From: Chitinilyticum piscinae
Lineage (GTDB): Bacteria > Pseudomonadota > Gammaproteobacteria > Burkholderiales > Chitinibacteraceae
Length of the DNA: 64,000 nt
Assembly: GCF_015223195.1 (NCBI RefSeq)
Contig: NZ_JADFUA010000012.1
Location: 1 to 64,000 of the forward strand
Direction of reading: 5' to 3'
Shown: piece after piece, positions 63,995-64,000 of the stretch
Layout: each line of letters opens with the position of its first letter
Position numbering within the stretch: position 1 is the stretch's first letter
The notes under the pieces: generated by a model
What the model was told of the DNA's origin: nothing
Seen by the model: the letters and a program-made list of their open reading frames with translations, nothing else
The model's database searches: none
Program-made: the position numbers and the translations under genes

Positions 63995-64000
63995 GCTTCG

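Overview
The window looks like a chromosomal segment from a betaproteobacterium of the order Neisseriales, close to the Chitinibacteraceae or Chromobacteriaceae. This is inferred from the EarP/EF-P pair, a DUF3460 gene, the pyrG-kdsA-eno-ftsB and serC-pheA-hisC gene orders, and the general character of the proteins. No genus can be named from the sequence alone. Coding density is high, genes lie on both strands, and most are ordinary housekeeping genes. The window opens in the last ~50 bases of a 5S rRNA and closes just after a tRNA-Pro promoter.

Layout. 0.3-9.5 kb: phaB (PHB metabolism), pyrG-kdsA-eno-ftsB, a MocR-type regulator, a MaoC hydratase and pyruvate kinase. 9.6-12.9 kb: bamE-dapB diverging from fur, then aat-bpt (both N-degron aminoacyl-transferases). 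12.9-26.6 kb: a TPR protein and a TPR-diguanylate cyclase, uvrB, an amino-acid-type chemoreceptor, relA, a DUF2062 protein, the rsgA/pterin dehydratase/M48 protease group, and orn. 26.8-34.9 kb: an apparent accessory island for mannoside use with a clan GH-A hydrolase, a GH125 alpha-mannosidase, a LacI regulator, an AGE-family isomerase and a PfkB sugar kinase, all on the minus strand behind an elaborate inverted repeat and with no transporter in view. 35-48.3 kb: lolA-rarA, an OmpA protein, gyrA, two fused-in-frame-style PaaI thioesterases, serC-pheA-LOG-hisC, DUF3460, and earP-efp (EF-P arginine rhamnosylation). 48.3-63.1 kb: an RTX/spherulin-4 secreted protein, a patatin, a BT1-family transporter, rtcB behind a structured leader, an L,D-transpeptidase paired with a TPR lipoprotein-like partner, an HU protein, a CoA-disulfide reductase-rhodanese fusion, upp and uraA, and a YhcC-like radical SAM protein. 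63.2-64 kb: tRNA-Leu(GAG) and tRNA-Pro(GGG) around a gene-free stretch.

The most unexpected signal is not a gene. A bipartite DNA element recurs through the window: GGGTAT at one end and, at a fixed distance, either the inverted ATACCC (total span exactly 49 bp, five copies) or a second direct GGGTAT (exactly 53 bp start to start, four perfect copies and one with a single mismatch). Further degenerate copies keep the same spacing. Most copies sit between genes. Several lie inside conserved coding sequences, where they coincide with short patches of A/T-rich, rarely used codons. The interiors are not simple copies of each other, but they share an R-R-Y-Y tetranucleotide at positions 15-18, and two copies share a longer interior. 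I do not recognise this family. It could be a protein-binding or recombination site, a structured RNA, or a genome signature such as an uptake sequence.

Other items worth a look: GyrA carries Phe where fluoroquinolone-sensitive bacteria usually have Ser/Thr (E. coli position 83); the rtcB leader contains a run of hairpins ending in a strong terminator; an A/T palindrome overlaps the promoter of the CoA-disulfide reductase; and TPR and NTF2-like modules appear in paralogous neighbouring pairs.
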